Shown: positions 39,206-49,444, numbered from the stretch's first letter. The stretch is 64,000 bases of DNA from an uncultured Prevotellaceae bacterium (GCA_947167995.1 CAMVKS010000003.1:30609-94608); one strand, 5' to 3'. A program made the numbers and translations. Notes: generated by a model not told the origin, from the letters alone.

Positions 39206-40651
39206 ATGGCAGAAGTTAAACAACAAAGTCGCAAAAAGAAGTTCATCAAGGATTTTGGAATATATGCAATAGGCAACTTGGGCTCCAAACTCATCACATT
39301 CTTGATGATTCCTCTCTATACCTATTTTGTTGAGAAGCCCAGCGATTATGGCTATTTCGACTTGTGCCTTCAGGTGTGTATGCTCATGTTCCCTATTGTT
39401 ACACTACAATTACGCGATGGAGCATTCCGTTTTCTTCTTGACACTCAAGACAAGCTCGAGCGCACACGCATTATCACATTTGTATATCGCACACTTGGAA
39501 CATCAATAGTCTCCACCATTGCTTTTGCTCTGTGCCTGTCATTATTTATTCACATCGAGTACTTGTGGAGTACAGTAGCATTACTGGTAGTTCTGTCAAT
39601 CTATGAGTTTCTTGCGCAAATCTCAAGAGGTCTGGGAAACAACAAGGCATTTATTGCGGTTGGACTCATTGCTTCATTTGGAGTGTGCTTGTTTAGCCTT
39701 ATATTTGTGGCATGGTTCAAGATGGGTATTGCAGGCATTTTCCTTGCTAATATATTAGCACGCGTGCTGTCAATTGTTGTTGTTGAATATAAGATGAAGA
39801 CATTCAGTCGATTCTTTAATATCAAGATTGAACTGAAAGACATCTCAAAACAAATGTTGAAATACAGCATACCACTCGTTCCTGTATCTTTGTGCTGGTG
39901 GCTAACAACAACAAGCGATCGTTTCTTTGTCAATTATTTTCTTGGACTTGGAATGACAGGCATTTATGCGGTAGCTGTGAGATTTGGTGCTGTAATCCAC
40001 ACATTGTCTAATATTTTCCTTCAAACATGGCAAGAAAATGCAATCCAGCAATATAATAGTCCAGACAGAGATGATTACTTTTCTAAAGTTTTCAACTATT
40101 ATATATATGTGTTATCATTTACATTAATAGCGTTTACTTTTACAATAAAAATATGCTATGGATGGATAGTTGGAGCAAACTATCAAGAAAGCCTTGAGTT
40201 CCTCTATCTAATAAACTTGAGCACGATGCTCTTTGCCATCACTGTCTACTTTGAGCTTCCATATCAATGCGCAAAAGACACAAAACGTGCAATTCCTTCA
40301 ATCATTCTTACAGCAGTTGTAAATATAACATTGAACTTTATACTCACACCATTTTTACACATCTATGGAGTAATTCTAACCGCAATTATTTCCTATCTGA
40401 TTTTAATAATTTATCGCTGGATTGACACTCGACGTTATTTTACACTGCATTTTAATAAGCGGACACTCATTCCACTTGCCCTCACGGGTGTAGGCGTTGT
40501 TCCTTTTTATTTAAGTAACAATCATTTAATTGATGGACTTTTTATCTTAGTTTCATTAATTTTACTTTTCTTCTCGGCATCTCCTAATATGCGTAATGAT
40601 ATTCTTGGTAAAATAAAAAAGAAAGTGACCCCGTCGCACAGGACCACTTGA
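39206..40651 (+). CDS. Polysaccharide flippase (MATE/Wzx-type)
   Basis: MAEVKQQSRKKKFIKDFGIYAIGNLGSKLITFLMIPLYTYFVEKPSDYGYFDL; TAACTTTG promoter-like motif lies between the divergent GT2 and this ATG, so the 38666 start is rejected. Confidence 0.88.
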   Translation: MAEVKQQSRKKKFIKDFGIYAIGNLGSKLITFLMIPLYTYFVEKPSDYGYFDLCLQVCMLMFPIVTLQLRDGAFRFLLDTQDKLERTRIITFVYRTLGTSIVSTIAFALCLSLFIHIEYLWSTVALLVVLSIYEFLAQISRGLGNNKAFIAVGLIASFGVCLFSLIFVAWFKMGIAGIFLANILARVLSIVVVEYKMKTFSRFFNIKIELKDISKQMLKYSIPLVPVSLCWWLTTTSDRFFVNYFLGLGMTGIYAVAVRFGAVIHTLSNIFLQTWQENAIQQYNSPDRDDYFSKVFNYYIYVLSFTLIAFTFTIKICYGWIVGANYQESLEFLYLINLSTMLFAITVYFELPYQCAKDTKRAIPSIILTAVVNITLNFILTPFLHIYGVILTAIISYLILIIYRWIDTRRYFTLHFNKRTLIPLALTGVGVVPFYLSNNHLIDGLFILVSLILLFFSASPNMRNDILGKIKKKVTPSHRTT

Positions 40652-40703
40652 TTAGTTACATTTCTTGTGATATTTCAAAATTGTTTTGTCGCAGTACAGT
40701 CTC

Positions 40704-41402
40704 TCAGACTTGTCTGAAAAGAAGTTTTCGTGCAAGTGTCAAAAGATGAATCTGACGCTTGATGCGCTTTGGCTCCTTAAATAAACGATAGGCAAACTCC
40801 AAGTTATGATCAACCCACCACTTTGGTGCACGCTCCACATTGCCAGTATAAACATCAAAGCTTCCACCAAGCCCCTGATATATAGCACTGTGACGCTTCT
40901 TCATCTCACCCATGAGCAATTCCTGCTTGGGGCTCCCCATAGCCACAAACACCACATCGGGTATCTTAACTGCGACATCATCAATCAATTCATTGCGTTC
41001 CTCGTCGTTTTTTAAATAACCATTGCGATATCCCACAATGTTGATTCCGGGAAAATCCTCATGTAGTTTTGAGATGGTTGCTTCAATAATTTCTTGTTTT
41101 CCACCTATAAGATAGAAACTCTTGGTTCTGTAATATCGCTTTACTATATCAAGCCACAATTCACAGCCTGGTATCTTAACAACATTTTTAGCACCTCGTT
41201 GCTTGAGAGCCCAAACAGCACCAATTCCATCACAATAACCTGTGTTGTTGTTAATGATTTCACGTGTTAATTGAGTGGCGTTGACAATTTTCTCGGCATT
41301 AACTGCAACAAGAATTGATTTGTTTTCTTCGAGATAGACCATTAGTTCTTCTCGTGAAGAAAAAGGGCAAATATCAATTCCGTTTATTGTTATCTTGTTC
41401 AT
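40704..41402 (-). CDS. WecG/TagA/CpsF family glycosyltransferase
   Basis: NAEKIV; YCDGIGAVWALKQRG; FYLIGGKQEIIEAT; VFVAMGSPKQELLM; GLGGSFDVYTGNVERAPKWW. Confidence 0.93.
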   Translation of the reverse strand: MNKITINGIDICPFSSREELMVYLEENKSILVAVNAEKIVNATQLTREIINNNTGYCDGIGAVWALKQRGAKNVVKIPGCELWLDIVKRYYRTKSFYLIGGKQEIIEATISKLHEDFPGINIVGYRNGYLKNDEERNELIDDVAVKIPDVVFVAMGSPKQELLMGEMKKRHSAIYQGLGGSFDVYTGNVERAPKWWVDHNLEFAYRLFKEPKRIKRQIHLLTLARKLLFRQV

Positions 41403-41472
41403 TTAGTTTTAAATGTAATAAGTTCTAATTGTTTTTTGCATAATGAACATGATAGCCATCTAAACATAAATA

Positions 41473-42435
41473 TTAATCTCTTGATTGCAAATCTTGTTTT
41501 ATAACATCAATACGATCAATAAGCGATTTGGTCACGCGATGCTTTCCATAGATTGAGTAACCACTGGCAAGATAATCTAAATAGGCCATTGTATAGCTAT
41601 AACAATCAAAAATCATAATGCTTGACTCGCCAATGGTCGATGATTGAATTGCATCATAATCTTTGAGTAACTTTGTCATTATTGAACAATCGCGATAGGC
41701 TCCTGCCCAAGGTGAATGCACTGTTGTTTGCACCGAAAGGGAATTTCCATTACTATCAACACATTTTATATTATACTTTTTCTTGCTATAGACCGTTACA
41801 GGGTGTGCATCTCCCAACATGTCCTCTATTGCATGAATAAATGTCACATTATTCTGTGTAGCACCCAATAAAAGAATCTTTGCTCTTCGTTGTAATAATT
41901 TGTAATATGGGCTATGACTACCAAACGGCGTAGTATCCAAATGATGCTCATCTGTGTAAAAATGTGAGTCTTTGCCAATAGCAACAACCGAGTGTGTAGG
42001 ATGAATGCTACGCACTGCATCAGGATTAGCAGCCAATCTTTCATTAATCACTCCCATGGCGATGGGAGCTGTCCTGACATCAAAGACATAATCATCTTTT
42101 AGCCAAGCAGCAAAGCTTCCACGATAAGGTAAAGCCGATATGAGTAATGTGTGTTGATTCAAGTCAATTTTTTCCAGTAAGCTTGATGCTATAAATTTTG
42201 CTCCTCCCTGAATTTTACCTATGTTGACCATAGAGCTATGAAGCATTATATCAGAGTCGAAATCAAAATCATGTAAAGCTGTCAAGAAATCTTCTTTGCT
42301 TACATAAGAACGATGCGCAATGTCCATTGCACGTTGTAACTCCATTTGCTGCATTCTTGCTTGGATTTTATTTTTTATAAATGCAGGTGAATAGAAAAGT
42401 GCAAGTTTAGCACATGCCTTAACCGTCTTGTTCAT
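41473..42435 (-). CDS. AAC(3)-family N-acyltransferase-like protein
   Basis: DIMLHSSMVNIGKIQGGAKFIASSLLEKI; NPDAVRSIHPTHSVVAIG; TPFGSHSPYYKLLQRRAKILLLGATQNNVTFIHAIED. Confidence 0.8.
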   Translation of the reverse strand: MNKTVKACAKLALFYSPAFIKNKIQARMQQMELQRAMDIAHRSYVSKEDFLTALHDFDFDSDIMLHSSMVNIGKIQGGAKFIASSLLEKIDLNQHTLLISALPYRGSFAAWLKDDYVFDVRTAPIAMGVINERLAANPDAVRSIHPTHSVVAIGKDSHFYTDEHHLDTTPFGSHSPYYKLLQRRAKILLLGATQNNVTFIHAIEDMLGDAHPVTVYSKKKYNIKCVDSNGNSLSVQTTVHSPWAGAYRDCSIMTKLLKDYDAIQSSTIGESSIMIFDCYSYTMAYLDYLASGYSIYGKHRVTKSLIDRIDVIKQDLQSRD

Positions 42436-43429
42436 TCAAATAATCACTTATTGTAAAAAATCGATCTCTATTGCCAACAACACTTTGAGCAAACTCATCT
42501 AATTTCATTACCGAAAAAGGTGTCGCGAGTTTTGGGTGACCAAGTACCGTTATTGCCTCTTTACCATCTTTTTTGGCTTTTTTATAAGCTTTTTCAAGAA
42601 AGTTTATTTTATAGCCATCGATAGTAGTGTGACAGTTCTGCCACCAAAGGAGACGGCTTAGAATGCTGTTGGTCGTAGTTTTAACAGAAATGCCATCGCC
42701 ATAAGGCACATGTTTTGACTGCTTTGCAAACCGATTATATACCAGTCCCCAATGAAATATTGGTGGCACTCTGTACATAGAAATTGGAATTTCAGTAAAC
42801 TGTCCTTTCGCTGAGTGAATACAAATATCACTTTCAAATCTATAAATAGATTTTTGTGTAGGTGCAGAACTGAAATCATACTCTTGCTGTGGGGAATTAT
42901 AACAAGCTCCTGGAATCACTGAAGAATCAGCGACTAATCCTGTGGCAAGAAAAATGTCGGTCAATAACGGTGTAGGTTGTGCTGAGAATCCACCAGCACG
43001 AAATACTGTCGTTTTTGACCCGATGATTTCGTCAAGGAAATCTTTAGCGTCCTGTGTGAGTTGAATTGCTTCAGTTCTTGATAAATCTTTGAGCTTATAG
43101 TGCCCTGTATCGGTAATCCATGCCCCATTATTATAATCAGAATGAGCCCAGTGAGGATGAATGTGAAGTTGAATATCATGCCCTTGCTCCTTTAACAAAC
43201 GTAAATGATTAACTATTCTATTAAAATCATGTTGCAGTTGGGAATGAGTTGAAGACAATTGCTTTAGTCGGAGCAAATAGGTAGCATCGACGAAAATTGT
43301 GAACCGTCCGTCATATTTGAGTAATGTCTCGCTTAGCAAAGACATTGGTTTAATCAAGCAATTCTCAATCGTGCCAGTTTTTTGCCCGAGAAACAATTCA
43401 TAATCAAGTGTAATAAGTACTTTCATCAA
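42419..43429 (-). CDS. Polysaccharide deacetylase-like (NodB-type) protein
   Basis: LITLDYELFLG, HIQLHIHPHW..FRAGGFS..DSSVIPG..VLGHPK fit the five NodB motifs loosely. Confidence 0.6.
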   Translation of the reverse strand: MMKVLITLDYELFLGQKTGTIENCLIKPMSLLSETLLKYDGRFTIFVDATYLLRLKQLSSTHSQLQHDFNRIVNHLRLLKEQGHDIQLHIHPHWAHSDYNNGAWITDTGHYKLKDLSRTEAIQLTQDAKDFLDEIIGSKTTVFRAGGFSAQPTPLLTDIFLATGLVADSSVIPGACYNSPQQEYDFSSAPTQKSIYRFESDICIHSAKGQFTEIPISMYRVPPIFHWGLVYNRFAKQSKHVPYGDGISVKTTTNSILSRLLWWQNCHTTIDGYKINFLEKAYKKAKKDGKEAITVLGHPKLATPFSVMKLDEFAQSVVGNRDRFFTISDYLNEQDG

Positions 43430-43498
43430 TTCATAATAAATGTACAGTTAATATCACACAAAGCTACAGGTAGCCAAAGAATTATAATGTAAAAATTA

Positions 43499-43726
43499 TT
43501 ATCTAATCATTGACAACTTATAAACATCCTCTACCGTGACACATTCTCTCAATTCGGCGGGAGAAATTGTCCTTCCTGTTATAGATTTAACATAGGCAAG
43601 AACTGCCATTCCCGTAAGAGAACTCCACTCATCTAAATCGTGGAACACTGTAGTTGCTTGAATTTCGTCTGGTTCGGTTTCGTCAAACAGTTCTGCAAAA
43701 CCTTTTACAAATTCTTCTAAAGTCAT
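43499..43726 (-). CDS. Acyl carrier protein
   Basis: MTLEEFVKGFAELFDETEPDEIQATTVFHDLDEWSSLTGMAVLAYVKSITGRTISPAELRECVTVEDVYKL; start taken at Met16 of the listed ORF. Confidence 0.8.
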   Translation of the reverse strand: MTLEEFVKGFAELFDETEPDEIQATTVFHDLDEWSSLTGMAVLAYVKSITGRTISPAELRECVTVEDVYKLSMIR

Positions 43727-43868
43727 TTGAATAATTAAAATTTGCTCTTTTTTATTATTATTTTGGCGCAAACAAGGCAGAGCTATTTCCTCATTTGTTT
43801 ATCCATCAAGTAATTATATTTAATCTATTTGTATATGCCAACACTTTTGGCACTGAGATAAATAATGG

Positions 43869-44873
43869 TCACTTAGTAAAGGACAATATAGTCCCACCCC
43901 ATGACAATCCCACACCAAAACCAGCAATCATAACTTTCATGCCAGGCTTGATGTCGCAGCGCTCCATGGCATCCTTTAATCCTATAAACACGGTTGAGGA
44001 TACAGTATTTCCTGTCTCTTCCATATTAATATAGAATTTCTCTTTAGGAATTTGCACAATCTTGCGAAGTGCATTCAACATAAAAGCATTGGCTTGATGA
44101 AAAACATAGTAATCCACGTTGCTGGTCGTCATTTTATTTTTTTCCAACAATTCATTTAGCAATCTTGGAACAGTATCTAAGGTGAAATTAAAAATAGCCC
44201 CGCCGTTCATATACAAATAATCATCTCGCCAAATGTGTTCCTGGTCGTCGACAACACATTTACCTGTGGGCTGTGGATTTCGTGATGCTCCCGTCTTGAG
44301 TATAAGGTTATTTGCTCCACTACCATCAGTCCCTAAAACAAATTTTTCTATCTTGGCAAACCCATTGTTTGAGACAAGGCAAGCCGCAGCACCATCGCCA
44401 AAAATCGAACGATTGCTTTTGTCTTGAGGATGCAGATATTTATTGTAAGTCTCAGAAGTGATTAGCAAAACATTGTGAGCAATACCAGCTTCAATCAGTC
44501 CTGTTGCCATCGCTAAACCATATACACACCCTGAGCAACCCAAGTTATAATCAAACGCACCAGAACTTGAGGGTATTCCAAGTCTATTTTGTAGCAGACA
44601 TGCAGTTGAAGGTAAAAAATAATCTGGACTCTGTGTACACAACATGATGAAATCGATGTCTTGTGGGTTGATGTCATGCTCTTCAAATAGTTTTCGAGCC
44701 GCTTTCTCGGCCATATCGCCAGCTGTTTCATCTTCAGCAGCGACATGACGGCTGTATACTCCTATTTTTTTAGCAACTTTATCTACGCTCCACTCTGGGA
44801 ATTCTGCTATGAGGTCTTCATTAGTCACCACATGCTCTGGCAGATAGTATGATATAGCTTTTATATATGCCAT
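43869..44873 (-). CDS. 3-oxoacyl-ACP synthase III (KASIII/FabH-like)
   Basis: Catalytic residues present: YNLGCSGCVYGLA (Cys), YVFHQANAFML (His), EETGNTVSS (Asn). Confidence 0.9.
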   Translation of the reverse strand: MAYIKAISYYLPEHVVTNEDLIAEFPEWSVDKVAKKIGVYSRHVAAEDETAGDMAEKAARKLFEEHDINPQDIDFIMLCTQSPDYFLPSTACLLQNRLGIPSSSGAFDYNLGCSGCVYGLAMATGLIEAGIAHNVLLITSETYNKYLHPQDKSNRSIFGDGAAACLVSNNGFAKIEKFVLGTDGSGANNLILKTGASRNPQPTGKCVVDDQEHIWRDDYLYMNGGAIFNFTLDTVPRLLNELLEKNKMTTSNVDYYVFHQANAFMLNALRKIVQIPKEKFYINMEETGNTVSSTVFIGLKDAMERCDIKPGMKVMIAGFGVGLSWGGTILSFTK

Positions 44874-44917
44874 AATTGAAAAATGTCTTATTTAAATAAT
44901 GATGATTGCATCAAATA

Positions 44918-46021
44918 TCAATATAAATCAAAGATGCGAGAGTACAAATCGAGATAATCTATTTCTTGTGAAGTTGAATCAATTTCTTGATTATTATTTT
45001 CACAAGACAAAACAACGTCAATAAGACTATTGATGTCGCGAGTTTTAAATAGCAACACTCCTTTGGGCCTTTTGACAACATCACTTGCTATGACTGTTTT
45101 TTTCATATAAAGGCCTTCGCGAATTGAAATAGCATCGCCGTCGGTGTTGGTGGTACGCAACACTATGTCAGACATTGTTATCAGTCGCACGTAGGATAAT
45201 TGCTCATTTAAAATCAAGAAATTATTTTCAATTTTAAGTTCAGCGACTTTCTGCTTATAGGACTCAAGCATTTGATTTTGAACATCAGAATAGGTCATAG
45301 CAATGAAAACCAAATAATAATTGCTTTTCCCCATTTCAAGAAGCTTGGATATTAAGTCAATACACATATCCATGCCATAAAGATCCTCACCGTTACGCAT
45401 AACGAGCCTTGAGGCATTCGAAATCATCAAAATTGAATTTTCACTTTTCCGTGCATTGTTTATCCAATCTTTTACATGTGACGGTATTTCGGGCTCTTCA
45501 TCCATAATAGGAGGTAAAAATGCCGGAATTAGATGTAATTTAGAGGCATTGATATGTTTTTTTAAAAAATCAAGAGTTTTATCATTTACCACAATCACAT
45601 CATCGCACAATTTAAGTGCTGCAATAGTAATTCTTTTGTGTTTCTCTATTGTTAAATCACGGTGAATAGTAACTATGGTTTTGCGAAATAACAGTCGGCT
45701 TGCCAGGATGTTGCATATCCTCAATATAAAAACACTGCTATTAATATATACTACATTAGACTTGAGAATTTTGCCTAAATATTTAAATAAGTTAAGACTT
45801 CTTATGTTAAACACTCCATCCCAGCGAATTCTCCCCTCATCAACATAATCAATCAATGCAGCATCTTTTAATAAGCTGACTAAACGTCTTAGATGAATCG
45901 AAACGCCACCTACATTGTTGTGAGGTGCTGGTCCTATAATGAGCAGTCGTTTCTTTTTAGCAACATTCTTGCGCATGTTTATAATAGCTGAAATCTTTCT
46001 AATAAATTGGTCTCCAACCAA
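44918..46021 (-). CDS. Glycosyltransferase (GT4-like)
   Basis: LLIIGPAPHNNVGGVSIHLRRLVSLLK; NTDGDAISIREGLYMKKTVIASDVVKRP; start may be the internal Met at 45973. Confidence 0.75.
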   Translation of the reverse strand: MVGDQFIRKISAIINMRKNVAKKKRLLIIGPAPHNNVGGVSIHLRRLVSLLKDAALIDYVDEGRIRWDGVFNIRSLNLFKYLGKILKSNVVYINSSVFILRICNILASRLLFRKTIVTIHRDLTIEKHKRITIAALKLCDDVIVVNDKTLDFLKKHINASKLHLIPAFLPPIMDEEPEIPSHVKDWINNARKSENSILMISNASRLVMRNGEDLYGMDMCIDLISKLLEMGKSNYYLVFIAMTYSDVQNQMLESYKQKVAELKIENNFLILNEQLSYVRLITMSDIVLRTTNTDGDAISIREGLYMKKTVIASDVVKRPKGVLLFKTRDINSLIDVVLSCENNNQEIDSTSQEIDYLDLYSRIFDLY

Positions 46022-47246
46022 AGTCCTTCACAGTCTCAAGAGTGCTATCCCAAACACTAAAGAAATTACCGAAAATTAAATCTAAATGAAATAAATACTC
46101 ACGCTGTTCAACAATTGGTGTTGCTGCGGCATAAAGCAATGGAGGCACTACAAAAATAGAAATAAGATATACTTTGTTATGTATTTGGTTAGCATGAATA
46201 ACGGACATAGCAAATAAATAGGTATAGAAAAATAATACGGCAACTTGATAAAAACGATCGTAAAAAATTAAATCTCCATATCCGAAATTTGCTATTGTAT
46301 AGGCTGTCAACGCATAAGTAAACAAGGCAACATACCTGCGGTCTTTAAAAGCCTTGTATTTCCATAGAAAGTATAGAATAATTAAACCTGCAAAAAAGAG
46401 AATATCATTTCTATGACGATAGAAGAAATTGCCATTAGCGCGTACCTCGGCCATTGTATCTCTTACGTTATTACGGATTCTCTCATCGGTAATACCTTCT
46501 CCTAAATTTCTTGTTATGGGCACATACTTTAGCATTAATGGTACGAAGTCAATGTCCTGGAAATGAACAATAATTGATGCCACCAGCAACAAAATTCGAC
46601 TTAGCACCCCAGTATACCTCAAGACAAAGTCAAGTAAGAAAATCAAAACAAGAGTAATAAGGCTAAAATGAAAAAGAGGTGTTACTAAAAGTGCTAATAA
46701 GTAAATCTTTTTATTTGTATTTATATATTTTAAATAGAAAGCCGCAAAATAAAACACACCAGTTCTGAATCTTAAACCAAGGAACCAATAGTATTCAATA
46801 ATAAAAGTTATCGTTAACATCAACAAAGCATTTAAGATTGTTAATTTGTAATTATTATAGAACACCTTAAGTTGCCTGAAGAAGAATATGAAAAATGCAG
46901 CATATACAGCGCAAGCAGCACCACCAAAGATTCTTGGGGAATAAGAAATACGAGACATAATCAATTTAAAAAATACATGATATATATCTTTCCCCATTAT
47001 AAAAATACGTTCATCGTTTAAGATTTCATTAATGCCCCTGCCTGCATAAAGAATCATCATATCATTATGATGATGCAACAAGTCTGATACATAGTGAATA
47101 TGAGAGCCAAAATAAAATGCAAAGATTATGAAAAAGAGCTGCGAAATCTCACTTTTGTAGAATCTTATACTTACAAACAGGCTTGTGATTGGAGATATGA
47201 GCATCACAATACACTGAAATATAAAATATTTACCTTTACTATACAT
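45999..47246 (-). CDS. Multi-pass membrane protein, candidate polysaccharide polymerase (EpsG/Wzy-like)
   Basis: ~10 hydrophobic segments; position inside a polysaccharide operon between glycosyltransferases. Confidence 0.6.
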   Translation of the reverse strand: MYSKGKYFIFQCIVMLISPITSLFVSIRFYKSEISQLFFIIFAFYFGSHIHYVSDLLHHHNDMMILYAGRGINEILNDERIFIMGKDIYHVFFKLIMSRISYSPRIFGGAACAVYAAFFIFFFRQLKVFYNNYKLTILNALLMLTITFIIEYYWFLGLRFRTGVFYFAAFYLKYINTNKKIYLLALLVTPLFHFSLITLVLIFLLDFVLRYTGVLSRILLLVASIIVHFQDIDFVPLMLKYVPITRNLGEGITDERIRNNVRDTMAEVRANGNFFYRHRNDILFFAGLIILYFLWKYKAFKDRRYVALFTYALTAYTIANFGYGDLIFYDRFYQVAVLFFYTYLFAMSVIHANQIHNKVYLISIFVVPPLLYAAATPIVEQREYLFHLDLIFGNFFSVWDSTLETVKDFGWRPIY

Positions 47247-47254
47247 AATATTTA

Positions 47255-48265
47255 TTAGGCCTTCGATGTATTCTTGCTCTTATTATAACCAGAATATAGA
47301 TCTATCATATACCTTATTATTGAAACAATCCATGGCATGCCAAGTTTTTTAGCATATAATGCGACTTTATAATAGAATGGAATATAATTATTGGTCTTAA
47401 TAAGCGAAATGGGCATTTCTTTCAACAAAACCTGTAAATCTTTATCATCTGGTTTATATATTAGTAAAGATGCAGTGACGCCAACTTTGAATGTTTTAAT
47501 GCCACTAACAATCACTTCATCGGCTTCATGAGTCTTGAAAAAATCCTCAACAAGTCTCAGAACGGCTTTAAGCATAGGCATCAAAACACGCTGATTAACT
47601 TTCGACAGAGAGTTTTTTCTTTTGCGATAATAATACAGTGATTCGTCGACAAATTCAACTTTATTTGCAAAATAAACCATTCTAAAGGTTATTGATTTAT
47701 CTTCCAATAATCGAAAACAGTCGTCGGGATATAAATTATTTTCGGCAATTATCGCTTTTTTTACTAATTTATTCCACAAGCCATTGTGAATTGAACCGAT
47801 TAGCAGACGTCTAATTAACTCATTGCATCCCACTTGCTGAAGATGTGTATTTAACTTTATCTTATCTTCATAGACATTGGAAAAATTACAAATGACTATA
47901 TCGCTTTGAGATTCCAATGCTTTATCAAGCATTCTTTCAATAAATCTGGAGTCAACATAATCATCACTGTCTACATGAATAAGGTATTCTCCAGTAGCAT
48001 TCTTCATACATATTCGTCTGCTATAGGCTACTCCTTTATTTTCATCATTCTCAAAAATCCTGCATTGCTTTTCACGTTGTGGGTATTCATGAATCAAAGC
48101 CTTTAGCAAATCCACACTACCATCGGTTGAGGCATCATCGACAAATAAATACTCAATATTGGGATGAGTCTGTTTCATGAGAGATCTTACGCATTGCTCC
48201 AAATATTGCGTAGAGTTATAGATGGGAACGATGATTGAAACCTTTACCGCATTAGATTGTTCCAT
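47255..48265 (-). CDS. Glycosyltransferase family 2
   Basis: KVSIIVPIYNSTQYLEQCVRSLMKQTHPNIEYLFVDDASTDGS; IHVDSDDYVD. Confidence 0.92.
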   Translation of the reverse strand: MEQSNAVKVSIIVPIYNSTQYLEQCVRSLMKQTHPNIEYLFVDDASTDGSVDLLKALIHEYPQREKQCRIFENDENKGVAYSRRICMKNATGEYLIHVDSDDYVDSRFIERMLDKALESQSDIVICNFSNVYEDKIKLNTHLQQVGCNELIRRLLIGSIHNGLWNKLVKKAIIAENNLYPDDCFRLLEDKSITFRMVYFANKVEFVDESLYYYRKRKNSLSKVNQRVLMPMLKAVLRLVEDFFKTHEADEVIVSGIKTFKVGVTASLLIYKPDDKDLQVLLKEMPISLIKTNNYIPFYYKVALYAKKLGMPWIVSIIRYMIDLYSGYNKSKNTSKA

Positions 48266-48274
48266 TATATATAA

Positions 48275-49444
48275 TTATAACGAGGTGTTTAAAAATAAAT
48301 GATAAAGAAATGGCACTGCAGTGCGCGTGGGATGATATACGGCCTTGAATACTGCAATATAAGAATAACTGAAATTTAAAACTGATACAAAAACAAGCAT
48401 CAGGTAATTCTTGGTCTTAAGCAAATAACAAAGAATGTAGGCAGTAATAATAATTTTGAAAATCAAAAAGTACTCAACTGGCCGCAAGATGAAATGTGTT
48501 GTGTTCATCAGCAGATTACTCACACACATTCCCACAAATGCCATCAGAAAATAAAAAGGCAACAATGAGTCTTCTTTAAAATACTTTTTTATATTTGGAT
48601 AAAACCATATTATTGCTATCTCACTTATTAATACCAAGATGCGAAGTCGTCCCCATTTAAAAGTTCTCAACTGGTTCTTGACATTAGGGTCGTCAAGATT
48701 ATTATAATTCTCATAACCAGTTAGATTCAAGAACCATTCATAATTGGTGAAATATTTTATCCAAAATGGGAAAGCCCCAACAAGTACAAAAGCAGCAAAA
48801 ATTGCAAGGAGGCCCCATTTGTTTGGTGACTTTTCTCCAAACCTAATAAATGCAAAGAAATAAATGGGAAGGAGCATCAATGCCGACTTGTGAAGAAATG
48901 CACAAAGAATTACAATCAAGGCATATAACCAAAACTTGCGATTCTGTATTAATGGTATAATTGCTACAAATATACTTATCACAACACTTTGCCGCACCAT
49001 ATTCATCCAGGTCACGAAATAAGGACCTAACATTAATCCAAGCCCAACCCAGCACAACAAGTGTTTATGATTTCGGAGTCCAAAGTAGAGAAAACCTATC
49101 TGCAACAACGCCCAAAATGCAAAGTAGAAAAAATAATGTGCATGACACCAAGCAAAGAGTTTTGAAATCCACTCAAAGCCATATTCAAAGTTATGACGAC
49201 TGAATTCCCCAGTCTCTTGTAAATGCAGATACTGATTAAGATACATTGCATGATCATAACCTGTGTGGTAGCGCGCACCAGCTACGACAGCAAAGATAAA
49301 GATAGACAATAGTATCTCCCAGCTGTAGAACGGCAGCACCTCCCCTCCATTCACAAGGAGCTGTTGTTCTCTTTTATTGACATGCCACCCTAAGAAAAAC
49401 AAGATTGCACCAGTCAAACTATATACTAACAAGCTTAGCAGCAT
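48275..49444 (-). CDS. EpsG family membrane protein, candidate polymerase
   Basis: VAGARYHTGYDHAMYLNQYLHLQE..NFEYGFEWISKLF; ~10 TM segments. Confidence 0.78.
   Translation of the reverse strand: MLLSLLVYSLTGAILFFLGWHVNKREQQLLVNGGEVLPFYSWEILLSIFIFAVVAGARYHTGYDHAMYLNQYLHLQETGEFSRHNFEYGFEWISKLFAWCHAHYFFYFAFWALLQIGFLYFGLRNHKHLLCWVGLGLMLGPYFVTWMNMVRQSVVISIFVAIIPLIQNRKFWLYALIVILCAFLHKSALMLLPIYFFAFIRFGEKSPNKWGLLAIFAAFVLVGAFPFWIKYFTNYEWFLNLTGYENYNNLDDPNVKNQLRTFKWGRLRILVLISEIAIIWFYPNIKKYFKEDSLLPFYFLMAFVGMCVSNLLMNTTHFILRPVEYFLIFKIIITAYILCYLLKTKNYLMLVFVSVLNFSYSYIAVFKAVYHPTRTAVPFLYHLFLNTSL

Noticed and set aside
41473-42435. AAC(3)-like gene as an aminoglycoside resistance determinant
   Set aside because: Embedded in and overlapping with capsule genes; more likely a polysaccharide-modifying acyltransferase.
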